Positions 8,302-16,062 of a DNA stretch of 33,460 nucleotides are shown here, piece after piece (positions within the stretch are counted from its first letter, which is position 1; every line of letters begins with the position of its first letter). Origin of the DNA: Alphaproteobacteria bacterium (GTDB lineage Bacteria; Pseudomonadota; Alphaproteobacteria; Acetobacterales; Acetobacteraceae). Under the pieces are notes generated by a model that did not search any database, was not told the origin of the DNA, and saw only the letters and a program-made list of their open reading frames with translations. The DNA is taken from positions 1 through 33,460 of the forward strand of contig JAFKFI010000085.1 in assembly GCA_017307285.1 (NCBI GenBank). The letters run 5' to 3'. The position numbers and the translations under genes were made by a program.

Positions 8302-9534
8302 TCAGCCGCCAACCAACGGGCAGTGGCCTTCGGCCAGTGGCCGGAATGCCTGGTCGCCGGGGATGACCGCATCGACCTTCGCGAGATCGAGTTCGCCATG
8401 CGATTCGCTCGGCTTCTTGATCTCCATGAGGCGCATCTCGTGCACCATGCGACCGTCCTGGCGAACCACGCAGTGCCCGAGCATGGCGTCGTCGAATGGC
8501 GCCGATTTGAGCTGCGCAATCACCGCCCGTCCGTCCGACTTCGCCCGCGCGACGCCCACCGCCGCCACCGCCTTGAGATAGTTATATGCCCCGCTGTAGT
8601 CGCCGATATGGTTCTGCCCCAACGGGTTGCCGTTCAGCACCGGCGCCACGCGCTTCTGCAGCGCGCGGGTCGCGTCGTTCTGATCCCAGTAGGCGGCGAC
8701 AGAATAGTTCAGTCCCTGCCCGGTCCGCAGTCCCACCGCCTTGACGAGCGGGGTGTCGAATAGCGGCATCGCGATGGTCTGGCCGTGGCCGAGAATGCCG
8801 AACTCGGTCGCCTGCTTGATGCAGTTCACGGCGTCTTCGCCCGAATTGGCGAGGCAGATCACCTTGGCGCCGCTCGATTGTGCCTGGAGCAGGTAGCTCG
8901 AGAAATCGCTCGTGCCGGGGAACGGATGCGCGACGGTCCCGAGCACCTTGCCGCCGTTCTGTTCCAGGATATGGGTGATGCTCGCGACCTGCGACTTGCC
9001 CATCGCGTAGTCCGGCATGATGAAGAACCAGGTGTTCAGCCCCTTCTTCAGGGCAGCTCGCGCGACCGTGGCGCCCAGTGCGTAGGTGTCATGCGTCCAG
9101 TGTATGTGGTTCGGGCCGCAAAACCGGCCGGTCAAGTCGTCGCCCGCAGTCGCCGTGAACACCGCCACCTTGTTGCGATCGCGCGCCAGCGGGCCGAGGC
9201 TGAAGGCAAGGGCGGACATCGGCACGTCGAGGATGCAATCGACGCCCTGCGTGTCGAACCACTCGCGCGCTATCCCGAGACCGACGTCGGGCTTGAGCTG
9301 GAAATCGCTCGCGCGCACCTCGACCGGGATGTCTGGATGCTCCTTGGCGAAATCCTCGACGGCGGCCTTCACCGAGGCGACAGCGCCGGGACCGGAGAGC
9401 GTCGCGTACGCGCCGTTGAGGTCACTGAGCAGCCCGAGCCGCACTGGCTCCGCCGCGTATCCCCGACGGATATAGGGTGTGGCCAGAAAAGCGCCGGCCA
9501 TCGCGGCCAATACGTTCCGACGGGTCTGCTTCAT
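8302..9534 (-). CDS. ABC transporter substrate-binding protein, LivK/Peripla_BP_6 type, Tat signal
   Basis: A periplasmic binding protein of the branched-chain amino acid/aromatic acid class, 410 residues. The start is ATG 9534: MKQTRRNVLAAMAGAFLATP gives a twin-arginine signal, whereas the longer frame to 9570 adds no family sequence. The core begins PVRLGLLSDLNGAYATLSGPG and contains HWTHDTYALG and NTWFFIMPDYAMG. It ends with VIPGDQAFRPLAEGHCPLV, almost the same tail as the protein at 30080-31276, so the two are paralogs. A decayed fragment of a third copy lies at 18550-18703. A perfect palindrome (CTCGCG-A-CGCGAG, 9580-9592) lies in the 97-bp gap upstream and could be an operator. The ligand is unknown; the position behind acyl-CoA genes suggests an organic acid. 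Confidence 0.88.
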   Translation of the reverse strand: MKQTRRNVLAAMAGAFLATPYIRRGYAAEPVRLGLLSDLNGAYATLSGPGAVASVKAAVEDFAKEHPDIPVEVRASDFQLKPDVGLGIAREWFDTQGVDCILDVPMSALAFSLGPLARDRNKVAVFTATAGDDLTGRFCGPNHIHWTHDTYALGATVARAALKKGLNTWFFIMPDYAMGKSQVASITHILEQNGGKVLGTVAHPFPGTSDFSSYLLQAQSSGAKVICLANSGEDAVNCIKQATEFGILGHGQTIAMPLFDTPLVKAVGLRTGQGLNYSVAAYWDQNDATRALQKRVAPVLNGNPLGQNHIGDYSGAYNYLKAVAAVGVARAKSDGRAVIAQLKSAPFDDAMLGHCVVRQDGRMVHEMRLMEIKKPSESHGELDLAKVDAVIPGDQAFRPLAEGHCPLVGG

Positions 9535-9631
9535 GGTTTCCGATCCCGATAGTGTTGGATCGGCCTCCATACCGGATGGCTCGCGACGCGAGTAGCCTCG
9601 TAGCCTTACCTAATGCGAAGCTCGCTCCGGA

Positions 9632-10798
9632 TTATCGCAAACTGCTGCCCAGGATCTCGCGCGCGACCACCATCCGCTGCACCTCGCTCGGCCCCTCGCC
9701 GACGCGGCGGATGCGCATCTCGCGGAACCAGCGTTCCAGTGGCAGATCCTTCGTCATGCCCATCCCGCCATGAATCTGCATGGCACGATCCACGACCCGG
9801 CCGCCGCCCTCGGACGCGATCAGCTTGGCCAGCGCCGCCTCGGTGCGGAACGGCAACCCGCGACGCGCCTTCTCGGCCGCTTCCAGCGTGAAGTAGCGGG
9901 CGCTCCTGATGTCGATCTCGTTATCGACCAGCATCCACTGCACTGCCTGGCGATTGGCCAGCTTGTCGCCGAAGGTCGAGCGCAGCTTGGCCCATTCGAC
10001 CGCCATCTCGTGCGCGGCGATGGCCACGCCGATGCAGCCCGCGGCGTAGGGAATGCGCTGGCGCGTCAGCCGGTCGTTGGCGACCGCGAAGCCCTTGTTG
10101 ACCTCGCCGAGCACCTGGCGATCGGAGACCCAGCAATCCTTGAATTCGAGCTCCGTCGCGTAGCTCGAGGAGCGCAGGGTATGGACGACGCGGCGCACGT
10201 AAAAGCCCGGCGTGCCGGCGTCGAGGATGAAGCAGGTGATGCCGGCGCGGCCTTTCGCGGCATCGGTGCGGGCGAAGACGATGCCGTATTGCGCGCGATC
10301 CGCCCCGGAGATGAAGATCTTCGAGCCGTTGAGCACCCAGCCGTTGTCACGGCGCTCGGCGCGAGTCTGGATCGCTCGTGCCGGATCGCTGCCGCCGGAG
10401 GGTTCGGTGAGGCCAAAGAACGCCTTCTTCTCGCCGCGCAGCGTCGGGTAGAGATAGCGCTCCTTCTGGTCTTCGTTCGCCTCGAAGATCTGTGCGAGCC
10501 CTGCGCCCCCGAACGTGCCGTAGCAGGGCGCGTAGAGTCCCGCGCGGTGCTGCGCCATCTCGATCGCGAGCAGCGTGCGCGTCACGATGTCGATATCCGG
10601 GCCGCCGTATTGCGGCGGGATGTCGATGCCGAACAGTCCCATCGCCTTGGTCTTTTCCACCAGGCGAGCATGGTCCTCGGGCGCCAGCTCGGACGCGTCG
10701 GGATCGAGCTTGGCTTCGAGCGGGATGATCTCCTCGCGCACGAAGCGGCGGACGAGGTCGATCAGCATTTGCTGTTCAGTATCGGGTTGAAAATCCAT
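9632..10798 (-). CDS. Acyl-CoA dehydrogenase
   Basis: An FAD enzyme that introduces the alpha-beta double bond into an acyl-CoA and passes electrons to ETF. It is 388 residues from ATG 10798 (MDFQPDTEQQML). Signatures are FFGLTEPSGGSDPA (127-140) for FAD/substrate binding, GSKIFISGAD, the IHGGMGMT motif (about 342-349), and VGEGPSEVQRM near the end, where Glu368 aligns with the catalytic base of medium-chain enzymes. The length is normal and the gene is intact. It starts 10 bp after the stop of the small GIY-YIG-like gene, which starts 2 bp after the crotonase gene, so the three are surely co-transcribed. The substrate chain is unknown; branched or cyclic-derived acyl-CoAs are reasonable given the neighbours. 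Confidence 0.93.
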   Translation of the reverse strand: MDFQPDTEQQMLIDLVRRFVREEIIPLEAKLDPDASELAPEDHARLVEKTKAMGLFGIDIPPQYGGPDIDIVTRTLLAIEMAQHRAGLYAPCYGTFGGAGLAQIFEANEDQKERYLYPTLRGEKKAFFGLTEPSGGSDPARAIQTRAERRDNGWVLNGSKIFISGADRAQYGIVFARTDAAKGRAGITCFILDAGTPGFYVRRVVHTLRSSSYATELEFKDCWVSDRQVLGEVNKGFAVANDRLTRQRIPYAAGCIGVAIAAHEMAVEWAKLRSTFGDKLANRQAVQWMLVDNEIDIRSARYFTLEAAEKARRGLPFRTEAALAKLIASEGGGRVVDRAMQIHGGMGMTKDLPLERWFREMRIRRVGEGPSEVQRMVVAREILGSSLR

Positions 10799-10808
10799 GA
10801 GGGCCTCG

Positions 10809-11150
10809 TCAGGCGGGGTCGAGCCGCCCAAGCAGCGGCGGCGGGTTCTTGGCGTTGTCCGGCGGGAGGATGCCGTGGTCGGCCTTATGGACCATCAGCA
10901 ACTCGAACCAGCGCGTTCGATACTGCATGTTCACCTCGACACGGAACTGGTGCCCAGTCCCCCGCTCATGCGCCTCTCGCTGCAGCTCGGAACGCAGCCC
11001 GAATGGGGAGCGCGCGCCGGCTTGTCCGATGTAGACGATCGCGCCCGACGCATCCGCGATCTGGTAGACGCCGAGCTGCCCCGGCAGGCGGTCGACCTCG
11101 TCGGACACGAGCGGTCGCCACGGCTTCCCGAGACGAAGTGGGAGCGCCAC
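10809..11150 (-). CDS. Small GIY-YIG-like domain protein within an acyl-CoA operon
   Basis: A 113-residue protein starting at GTG 11150, two bases after the crotonase TAG (11153-11155), and ending 10 bp before the acyl-CoA dehydrogenase start. The longer open frame upstream (to 11582) is only antisense or shadow of the crotonase. The core has GVYQIAD (27-33) and VYIGQAG (39-45), matching the GVY...YIG strands of GIY-YIG folds, then FGLRSEL with an Arg (53) in the expected place. The C-terminus has YRTRWFELLMVHKADHG. The catalytic Glu of true nucleases is not evident, so nuclease activity is doubtful. I recall small domains of this kind beside CoA genes in alphaproteobacteria, but the function is unknown. 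Tight coupling implies a role linked to the pathway, or translational coupling only. Confidence 0.72.
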   Translation of the reverse strand: MALPLRLGKPWRPLVSDEVDRLPGQLGVYQIADASGAIVYIGQAGARSPFGLRSELQREAHERGTGHQFRVEVNMQYRTRWFELLMVHKADHGILPPDNAKNPPPLLGRLDPA

Positions 11151-11152
11151 GC

Positions 11153-11914
11153 CTAGCGTCCCCGAAAGTGCGGCGTGCGCTTCTCGAGACGCGCCTTCAT
11201 GCCCTCCTGCGCGTCCTCGCTCCGCATTGCCGCCTGGACGAGCGCGTCGACGTCGTCGTGCTTGATCTGGTCGCGGAATTCGAGCTGGCGCACCGTCAGC
11301 GCCTTCATTGCCTTGAGCGAGAGCGGCGCGTTCGCGGCAAGCCGCTCGATGATCTTGGAGGCTTCCTCTTCCAGCTGACCCGGCGGCACGCACCGCGCGA
11401 TCAGGCCTAACGCATGCAGCTTGGTCGCCGGCAGTGGATCGCCGAGCAGCAGCATTTCGCGCGTGGTGACGGGCCCAAGCACCTCGATCAGCTTCTTCGC
11501 CAGGAACCAGTTGGGCGCCAAGCCGACCTGGGCCAGGGACATGCCGAAGCGCGCCGCATCGCTTGCCACGACCATATCGCAATGCAGCGCGAGCTCGTTG
11601 CCGCCGGCGATCGCGTCGCCCTGCACGACGGCGACCACGGGCAGCGGACAGAGCTCGATCGCTCGCAGCATCGTCTCGATGCCGCTTGCCTGGCCGCTGC
11701 CAACGCTGCCGCGCCGCTCCGCCATGTCGAGCCCGGCACAGAACACCGAGCCCTTGCCGCGGATCACCACCACCCGGTCCTCATCGGCGATAGGCGCACG
11801 CAGCGCCTCGATCATCGCGTCGAGCAGCTCGCGGTCGAGCGCGTTTCGCTTCTCCGGGCGGTTCAACCAGAGCGTCCGGACTGCCCCGCTCCGCTCCACG
11901 ACTACCTTGCTCAT
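11153..11914 (-). CDS. Enoyl-CoA hydratase/isomerase (crotonase) family protein
   Basis: A crotonase-fold protein of 253 residues from ATG 11914, with GAGAGG upstream; the frame extends to 11959 without support. The oxyanion-hole strands are visible as FCAGLDM (58-64) and AGGNELAL (103-110). Glu107 corresponds to the first catalytic Glu of enoyl-CoA hydratase. The second catalytic Glu, normally in the FGxPE segment, is replaced: the region reads FGMSLAQVGL (123-132). Simple hydration is therefore uncertain, and isomerase, hydrolase or other crotonase chemistry is possible. It is the first gene of the operon leading to the GIY-YIG-like protein and the acyl-CoA dehydrogenase. The C-terminal helix with RLEKRTPHFRGR is typical of the family. 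Confidence 0.9.
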   Translation of the reverse strand: MSKVVVERSGAVRTLWLNRPEKRNALDRELLDAMIEALRAPIADEDRVVVIRGKGSVFCAGLDMAERRGSVGSGQASGIETMLRAIELCPLPVVAVVQGDAIAGGNELALHCDMVVASDAARFGMSLAQVGLAPNWFLAKKLIEVLGPVTTREMLLLGDPLPATKLHALGLIARCVPPGQLEEEASKIIERLAANAPLSLKAMKALTVRQLEFRDQIKHDDVDALVQAAMRSEDAQEGMKARLEKRTPHFRGR

Positions 11915-12018
11915 ACCAGCCTCTCGATCGACGAACCCCGACAGTAACCCGGCGCACACTCCGTGTCGAAGCAGGGCCGCCAGCCGAGGGCGACCCGGAG
12001 CCTGGCTGATTCAGAGCA

Positions 12019-12540
12019 TCAGCTCACGCGCACGAAGGTCCGTACCCGGTGCACTATTCCATCCGCATCGAGAACGGTCGCGACGTACGAGTTGCCGTCC
12101 AGCGCCATTCGCCTGAGCATCACGTTCTGCGGCGCGCCGTCCTCTCCCTTGGAGATGCGATAGTGCGTCCGCTCGTCGACATACACGGTGCGGACCAGCC
12201 CATATATCTTTCCTATCTCGAAATTCCGCGCATTCGGTCCTTCTGTGGCTCCGATGCGTTGGCGAAATTCCGCTACGGCGTCTGCCTGGTCGCGATTGGA
12301 CGTGCTGATGATGTCTCGAACCCCGTAAGGCACCCACTCGGGGGCATCGTATCGGCTGGAATAGCCCATGCGGATCACCGGGTCGTCGCCGTAGAGGACT
12401 TCGTAGGTTTGCACGCCCTCGACGATCTCGAGCTTGATGATCTCCTCCCCGACATTGTCGGGCACATATGTCCCGGCCTGGCCGTCCCACTTCTTGCTCC
12501 GCGCAATGTCGATCTTCCAAGTCCCGTTGAATATTGACAT
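12019..12540 (-). CDS. Hypothetical protein with lipocalin-like N-terminal signature
   Basis: A 173-residue protein from ATG 12540, with GGGGA upstream; a longer start at 12576 is less likely. It opens with SIFNGTWKIDIARSKKWDG, reminiscent of the GxW strand of lipocalin/calycin barrels and of proteins scored as 'fatty-acid-binding-like' in soil bacteria. The rest is rich in alternating beta-type segments (TYEVLYGDD, YVPDNVGEEIIKLEIV, THYRISKGED, NSYVATVLDADG). There is no signal peptide or membrane segment. It diverges from the amidohydrolase gene with 140 bp between. A small-molecule-binding beta barrel is possible but not shown, and no enzymatic motif was recognised. Confidence 0.7.
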   Translation of the reverse strand: MSIFNGTWKIDIARSKKWDGQAGTYVPDNVGEEIIKLEIVEGVQTYEVLYGDDPVIRMGYSSRYDAPEWVPYGVRDIISTSNRDQADAVAEFRQRIGATEGPNARNFEIGKIYGLVRTVYVDERTHYRISKGEDGAPQNVMLRRMALDGNSYVATVLDADGIVHRVRTFVRVS

Positions 12541-12680
12541 CGGAATCCCCGTTTGATGGGCCAGGCTGCCACTCATTATGACCGAGGCGCGGCGGCCTGA
12601 CGCGTCATACTGGTCAGTAGGCGATCATCATGCCAACATGAGCGGGTCTCAGTTCGTCTCAGCAGGTAGGGAGATGCGGA
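12541..12680. promoter_or_regulatory. Divergent promoter region with palindromes
   Basis: A 140-bp gap between the lipocalin-like gene (minus) and the amidohydrolase gene (plus). It carries a perfect 10-bp palindrome TGACGCGTCA (12598-12607) and a wider CTGAC (12597-12601) ... GTCAG (12613-12617) pair. The size and placement suit a TetR- or GntR-type operator, but no regulator gene is in the window, so this is inference. GGGAG at 12668-12672 is the likely ribosome binding site for GTG 12681. Confidence 0.4.
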
Positions 12681-13844
12681 GTGGACGGCTTTGTTCTCGA
12701 GATTCCCGAAATGGTGGGCATTCCGCTGTCCCCCGCCCGCAAGGCGCAGGCGGCGACGAACTCCTGGCCGGAAGGCACGATCATCGTCTCGGCGGATAGC
12801 CACATGCTGGAGACCGACTGCTGGATCGACCGCTTCCCCGAGCATCTTAAGGACCAGGCGCCTCGGATGGAGTTCCGCGACGGAGGCTATCACATCACCG
12901 TCGCCGGCAACGAGATCGGCAAGCGCCCTGGCCGGGAGTTCGACGCGGCCGCCCTCTGCACGGCTATGGAATGCAATGCTGGCCTGACCAACATCGAAGC
13001 TCGCCTGGCCGACCTCGATGTTGAGGGTGTGGAAAAGGAGCTGATCTTTCCGCAGCGCCTGTTCAGCCTGTTCATCCTCGGCAAGATGATGAATCGGGCC
13101 GAGACGTTTTCGGCATACAACGAGCACATCGCCGAGATGTGCGCGATGGGCAAAGGCCGCCTGTATCCCGTGATGGTGCCCAACTACTGGGACCCCGCCC
13201 AGGCCAAGGCTTCCGTCGAGCGATGCCAGGAACTCGGCGCGCATTGCCTGATGATCCCGATCAAGCCGGGCGACGACATCAACGGCGAGCCGATCTACTA
13301 CAACGATCCCAAGATGGACCCGCTATGGAGCGCTGTCGCGGCGTCCGGCATACCACTGTGCTTCCATATCGGCGAGAACTTCCCGAGCAGTGCCCCCGGC
13401 GCCGCCGGATCGGCCGTGCTGGTGCAGATGCAGGGTTTTCGCCAGATCTGGGGTCCGCTGACGTTTGGCGGAGTTTTCGATCGCTTCCCGGAGTTGAAGG
13501 TGGTGTTCGTCGAGGGTGGCATCAGCTGGGTCGCCTCGATGCTGCACGACGCCGACATGATCTACAATTCGTTCCCAACGGTCATGACACCCAAGCTGGC
13601 GCACCCGCCGAGCTGGTACTGGTTCAACCACTGCTATGCGACCTTCATGACCGACCCGGCGGGGCTGGAGTTGCTGCATCGGATCGGCCCCGACCGCGTG
13701 ATGTGGTCGTCGGACTATCCGCACCAGGAATCGACTTTCGGCTACACCCGCAGTGCCATCCAAGCCGTGTTCGACGCGACGAGCGTCGAGAACGCGCAGA
13801 AGATCCTCGGGAAGACCGCGATCGACGTCTTCAATCTCCGTTGA
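12681..13844 (+). CDS. Amidohydrolase family 2 (ACMSD-like TIM-barrel metal hydrolase/decarboxylase)
   Basis: A 387-residue metal-dependent TIM-barrel enzyme. The start is GTG 12681, with GGGAG 8 bases upstream. Metal and catalytic elements are SADSH (Asp39, His41) in place of the usual HxH, CFHIGE (His229), VFVEGG (Glu278) and WSSDYPH (Asp345, His348). This arrangement is seen in the amidohydrolase_2 proteins related to ACMSD and gamma-resorcylate decarboxylase, which act on aromatic or unsaturated carboxylates, and in related ring-opening hydrolases. There is no signal peptide. It is followed after 13 bp by the small barrel protein at 13858, so the two form an operon. The exact reaction cannot be told. 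Confidence 0.88.
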   Translation: MDGFVLEIPEMVGIPLSPARKAQAATNSWPEGTIIVSADSHMLETDCWIDRFPEHLKDQAPRMEFRDGGYHITVAGNEIGKRPGREFDAAALCTAMECNAGLTNIEARLADLDVEGVEKELIFPQRLFSLFILGKMMNRAETFSAYNEHIAEMCAMGKGRLYPVMVPNYWDPAQAKASVERCQELGAHCLMIPIKPGDDINGEPIYYNDPKMDPLWSAVAASGIPLCFHIGENFPSSAPGAAGSAVLVQMQGFRQIWGPLTFGGVFDRFPELKVVFVEGGISWVASMLHDADMIYNSFPTVMTPKLAHPPSWYWFNHCYATFMTDPAGLELLHRIGPDRVMWSSDYPHQESTFGYTRSAIQAVFDATSVENAQKILGKTAIDVFNLR

Positions 13845-13857
13845 CGGAGAACCGCCC

Positions 13858-14205
13858 ATGCCCTTCAGCACCAGGTTCGTCTTCGTCGTCAGCATGGATG
13901 TCGACCCGGACAAGGAGGAACTCTTCAACGAGGTTTACGACACCGAGCATGTGCCGCTGATTTCGCAGGTTCCGGGCGTGCGCGGCGCTAGCCGTATTGT
14001 GGGCCAGGACTTCACGATGCAACTCGGCGGCGAGGCGATGGCGAAGACGCACGAGGGTGCCCGCTATACGGCAATCTACGAGATCGACGACCCCGCGGTT
14101 CTGTCGAGTGCTGAGTGGGCGAAGGCCGCCGAACGGGGCCGCTGGCCGAGCGAAGTCCGCCCGTTCACGCGGAACCGCAGCCACAAGGTGTACAAGGTGC
14201 GATAG
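13858..14205 (+). CDS. Small dimeric alpha-beta barrel protein (EthD/DUF4286-like)
   Basis: A 115-residue protein from ATG 13858, with GGAG upstream; the frame extends further into the amidohydrolase without support. The first half reads FVFVVSMDVDPDKEELFNEVYDTEHVPLISQVPGV: a beta strand, a helix, then the EH(V/I)P..L...PGV motif that marks ferredoxin-like dimeric barrels such as EthD, DUF4286 and related monooxygenase or cyclase accessory proteins. YTAIYEIDDP is the next strand. Co-transcription with the amidohydrolase points to an enzyme or accessory in the same catabolic step. No metal or haem ligand set is convincing. Confidence 0.75.
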   Translation: MPFSTRFVFVVSMDVDPDKEELFNEVYDTEHVPLISQVPGVRGASRIVGQDFTMQLGGEAMAKTHEGARYTAIYEIDDPAVLSSAEWAKAAERGRWPSEVRPFTRNRSHKVYKVR

Positions 14206-14227
14206 AAGGCTGCGCTACGCCCTACTT

Positions 14228-14245
14228 ACGCGGCCGGGGCCGCGT
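14228..14245. terminator. Perfect hairpin between convergent genes
   Basis: ACGCGGCC (14228-14235) and GGCCGCGT (14238-14245) form a perfect 8-bp stem with a 2-base gap. It lies in the 51 bp between two converging stop codons (14205 and 14257). There is no U tract on either strand, so a bidirectional terminator or transcript-stabilising hairpin is a suggestion rather than a firm call. Confidence 0.45.
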
Positions 14246-14256
14246 GAGGCCGCGCC

Positions 14257-15105
14257 TCAATCGAACCCTTCGCGCTTGAACGGCCCGTCGCGCCATTCAA
14301 GCGCGGCCTTCAGCCCACCTTCGCGCATCTTCTCGCCGAACTGGCCGGCACCCGGCCGCAGCCGCGACGAGAGGGCGTGCCATTGCCAACCCATCGACAA
14401 TGCCGTGCGGAAGCCCATGATCTCGTAGGCCTGGTTGACCGACTGCTTGTTGGCGGCGAGCAGGTCCGGCGCGATATGGGTCATCGGACGCAGTTCCCGC
14501 ATCACCTCCTCCTCGAGCCGGTCGGCGGGGAAGCATTTCGCCACCCAGCCCATCTCGGCCGCCTCGCGACCCGTTACCGAGTTGCCCGTGAGTTGCAGGT
14601 ATTTCGCCCGTGCCATCGACATCTTCCACGGGAAATACAGCGTGTCCGGCGTGGTCATCCCACGCATTGGCGGATAGCCGATCCGCGCGTCCTCGGCGAC
14701 GAAGGCAATATCGGCCATCGACAGGATCTCGGTTCCGCCGGCGAGGCAGTGACCGTGAGCCTTGACGACCACCGGCTTCAGCAAGTCCCAGATCGTCAGC
14801 CAGTCCCGCATGCAGCTCCGCGCGAACTGATCGGTCCAGCCGTCGAAATGCGGCGAGTGGACCCAACCCTCCTTCTTGTGCTCGCGATGGCCCGCGGACA
14901 TGTCGTAGCCGGAGCAGAATGACGGACCCGCGCCATCGATCAGCACGATCGAGACGTCATCGTCGGCTTCCGCGGTTCGCAATGCTTGCACGATTTCGTC
15001 GCGCATCAAGAACGAGAGCGCGTTGCGCTTCTCCGGCGCGTTCAGGGTGACACGCGCGATGCGATCTTCGACGCGATACAGAATGTGCTTGTACGATGTC
15101 GGCAT
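14257..15105 (-). CDS. Enoyl-CoA hydratase/isomerase (crotonase) family protein
   Basis: A crotonase of 282 residues from ATG 15105, with GGAAGGG upstream; the open frame to 15207 precedes any family sequence. Visible are LNAPEKRNALS, the oxyanion strand FCSGYDMS, and LAGGTEILSMADI with one Glu in the first catalytic position. In place of the second Glu is ARIGYPPMRGMTTPDT, so the canonical two-Glu hydratase site is incomplete. An insertion with REHKKEGW and a Trp-rich GWTDQF...WLTIWDLL segment lengthens the usual 255 residues. The C-terminus ends AALEWRDGPFKREGFD, in the style of crotonases of aromatic or alicyclic acid pathways. It diverges from the isochorismatase-like gene across 234 bp. 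Confidence 0.88.
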   Translation of the reverse strand: MPTSYKHILYRVEDRIARVTLNAPEKRNALSFLMRDEIVQALRTAEADDDVSIVLIDGAGPSFCSGYDMSAGHREHKKEGWVHSPHFDGWTDQFARSCMRDWLTIWDLLKPVVVKAHGHCLAGGTEILSMADIAFVAEDARIGYPPMRGMTTPDTLYFPWKMSMARAKYLQLTGNSVTGREAAEMGWVAKCFPADRLEEEVMRELRPMTHIAPDLLAANKQSVNQAYEIMGFRTALSMGWQWHALSSRLRPGAGQFGEKMREGGLKAALEWRDGPFKREGFD

Positions 15106-15339
15106 GATTTGCCCTTCCGATTGACGGCTCGCCGCGCTCCAGCGTCGCGGCCGGACGTCCGGCGTGATCGCTTGCGGGAGGTCAGCATGGGGTGGCAGGT
15201 TCGTCAATCAGACGTCGGGCCCGTCACCGGAGTCGCGGGGGCCCCGTCCGAGCAAGGGTCGGCGCGCCCCCGGATCGACCGACGAGCCTGTCATTCAGAG
15301 ATCAGTCGCTGAGTTCCCCTCCCCACCTTGGAGCATGCA
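15106..15339. promoter_or_regulatory. Divergent intergenic region
   Basis: 234 bp between a crotonase (minus) and an isochorismatase-like gene (plus). It holds small GC-rich palindromes such as GGCCGGACGTCCGGC (about 15149-15163) that could be regulatory. No coding sequence was recognised. Confidence 0.35.
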
Positions 15340-15948
15340 ATGCCTGAACCCGAACGCATCGATCGGCGCCGCACGGCATTGATCGCCTACGATGTCTGTC
15401 GTCGTGCGCTGACGCCGTCGGATGCTGCGCGGAACGCGGCCATGCGCCCGGTGCTCCAGGCCTGGATGCAGATGATTGCGATCGCCCGGGCGGCGGGTGT
15501 TCCCGTGATCTACACGACGCCAGTCAGTCGTTCTGATGGCTCTGACGTTGTCCTGCTGCCGACCGATCTCTCGGCCGAGACCGGTGTGCCCGCCCTTACC
15601 AACGCCATAGAGGGCACAGCGGACGCCGGCTTCCCCGAGGATATCGCGCCGCGACCTGAGGACTACGTCTTCCTCAAGCGCCGGCCGAGCGCCTTCTACG
15701 GAACAGGCGTCGCCGAGCTCCTGCGCATGCTGCGGCGCGACATCATCATTATCGGCGGCGGCGCCACGAACCGCGGGGTCGAGACCAGCATCCGCGAGGC
15801 CTTCAACCTCGATATCGCGTCCATCGTGGTGCGCGAGTGTTGCTGGAGCAACGACAAGGCCGCGCACGCTTACAGCCTCGACAAAGCGATGAAGATGTAC
15901 GCACGCGTTCGGCGCGTCGATCAAGTCTCAGCGATGCTCCGGGAATGA
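15340..15948 (+). CDS. Isochorismatase-like hydrolase lacking the catalytic Cys
   Basis: A 202-residue protein of the isochorismatase/cysteine hydrolase superfamily from ATG 15340; a TTG at 15328 is less likely because GGAG falls at about 15330-15333, well spaced for 15340. The expected triad positions are Asp18 (AYDVC), Lys113 (FLKRRPSAFYGT) and the nucleophile slot in GGGATNRGVETSIREAF. That slot holds Gly146 where amidases have Cys. The same Gly is found in vinyl-ether hydrolases such as PhzD, and TNRGVE-type members exist in many genomes, so N-carbamoyl or amide hydrolysis is unlikely, while ether hydrolysis or a non-catalytic role is possible. Its partner genes do not settle the substrate. 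Confidence 0.85.
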   Translation: MPEPERIDRRRTALIAYDVCRRALTPSDAARNAAMRPVLQAWMQMIAIARAAGVPVIYTTPVSRSDGSDVVLLPTDLSAETGVPALTNAIEGTADAGFPEDIAPRPEDYVFLKRRPSAFYGTGVAELLRMLRRDIIIIGGGATNRGVETSIREAFNLDIASIVVRECCWSNDKAAHAYSLDKAMKMYARVRRVDQVSAMLRE

Positions 15949-16062
15949 GATTGCTGTCGGTACACGGATCGCCACCCCTACCTTGGTTGAACCAATGTCC
16001 GACATTCCGTGCCGCCGCACCGCGCGGCTGGGCCGCCAGCGGTCAGACCTCAAGACGCGCGT

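Noticed and set aside
8202-8519. N-terminal extension of the family-1 receptor to 8519
   Set aside because: It is antisense to the neighbouring receptor gene, and the Tat signal with a ribosome binding site marks ATG 8201.
11151-11582. Extension of the GIY-YIG-like frame into a 257-residue protein
   Set aside because: The added part lies within the crotonase gene on the same strand in another frame and has shadow composition.
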